Of a DNA stretch of 6,488 nucleotides, positions 6,388-6,488 are shown in pieces. Under the pieces are notes generated by a model that had not been told where the DNA came from, ran no database searches, and saw only the letters and a program-made list of their open reading frames with translations. Source of the DNA: Campylobacter sp. (GTDB lineage: Bacteria; Campylobacterota; Campylobacteria; Campylobacterales; Campylobacteraceae); the NCBI GenBank assembly GCA_017940085.1, contig JAGAZK010000010.1, forward strand, positions 1 through 6,488, given 5' to 3'. A program made the position numbers and the translations under genes. The number at the start of each line of letters is the position of its first letter. The stretch's first letter is position 1.

Positions 6388-6488
6388 AGCTCCATCATTA
6401 CTGATCCACTTCTAACAATTTGGATAGGATTGTATTTTCTCATAACTTTTATGAAATTATCTATGTTTTTAGCACTATCACAAGCCAT
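6384..6488 (-). CDS. ilvH: Acetolactate synthase small subunit, C-terminal end (partial)
   Basis: The minus strand is open from the window edge to TGA at 6386-6384, giving the last 34 residues. The sequence ACDSAKNIDNFIKVMRKY followed by IVRSGSVMMEL matches the conserved C-terminus of IlvH (typically ...IVRSGxxA... near the end). IlvH is the ACT-domain regulatory subunit that activates acetolactate synthase and confers valine feedback inhibition in branched-chain amino acid synthesis. The start and ACT domain lie outside the window. The stop overlaps the lpxD start (ATGA), a pairing I also recall from C. jejuni (ilvH then lpxD). Confidence 0.85.
   Translation of the reverse strand: MACDSAKNIDNFIKVMRKYNPIQIVRSGSVMMEL

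Overview
The window is AT-rich, compactly packed DNA that reads as a Campylobacter or close relative (Campylobacterota). The reasons are the divergent pair flgH / pta-ackA, an ilvH-lpxD pair, a sigma-54-type promoter before a flagellar ring gene, short homopolymer tracts in genes, and a glycan-modifying methyltransferase. The flgH/pta/ackA order matches what I recall from C. jejuni. The gene after ackA differs from C. jejuni, and the hexamer AAATTT is very frequent, so another Campylobacter species is more likely. I cannot name it.

Layout. Positions 1-81 hold the 3' end of an unidentified gene. Positions 116-952 encode a TylF-type methyltransferase fused to an N-terminal nucleotide-binding-like domain, probably part of a surface-glycan locus. 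Positions 953-1384 have no convincing gene but are rich in structure: a long AT hairpin, a GC-rich island with direct repeats, a 21-bp hairpin, and a hairpin just behind flgH. On the minus strand, 1385-2083 is flgH (flagellar L-ring lipoprotein). Divergent from it are pta (2147-3527, frame broken at an A8 run), ackA (3528-4730) and a small sugar-formyltransferase-like gene (4779-5357) preceded by a G9 tract. Convergent with these are lpxD (5437-6387, minus) and the 3' end of ilvH (6384-6488, minus), which overlap by ATGA.

How the parts work together. Pta and AckA interconvert acetyl-CoA, acetyl phosphate and acetate. Their putative promoter overlaps a well-formed sigma-54 promoter for flgH, so flagellar ring synthesis and acetate metabolism may compete for one 50-bp control region. 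The formyltransferase-like gene is coupled to the 3' end of the pta-ackA unit and looks phase-variable. In this G9 allele, the reading frame starting at the ackA stop does not enter the formyltransferase. LpxD (lipid A) and the methyltransferase and formyltransferase all bear on the cell surface.

The two points most worth checking are the paired homopolymer frame changes (A8 in pta, G9 before the formyltransferase) and the structured, GC-rich 1045-1330 segment. The latter may be a small RNA or a dispersed repeat rather than ordinary spacer.
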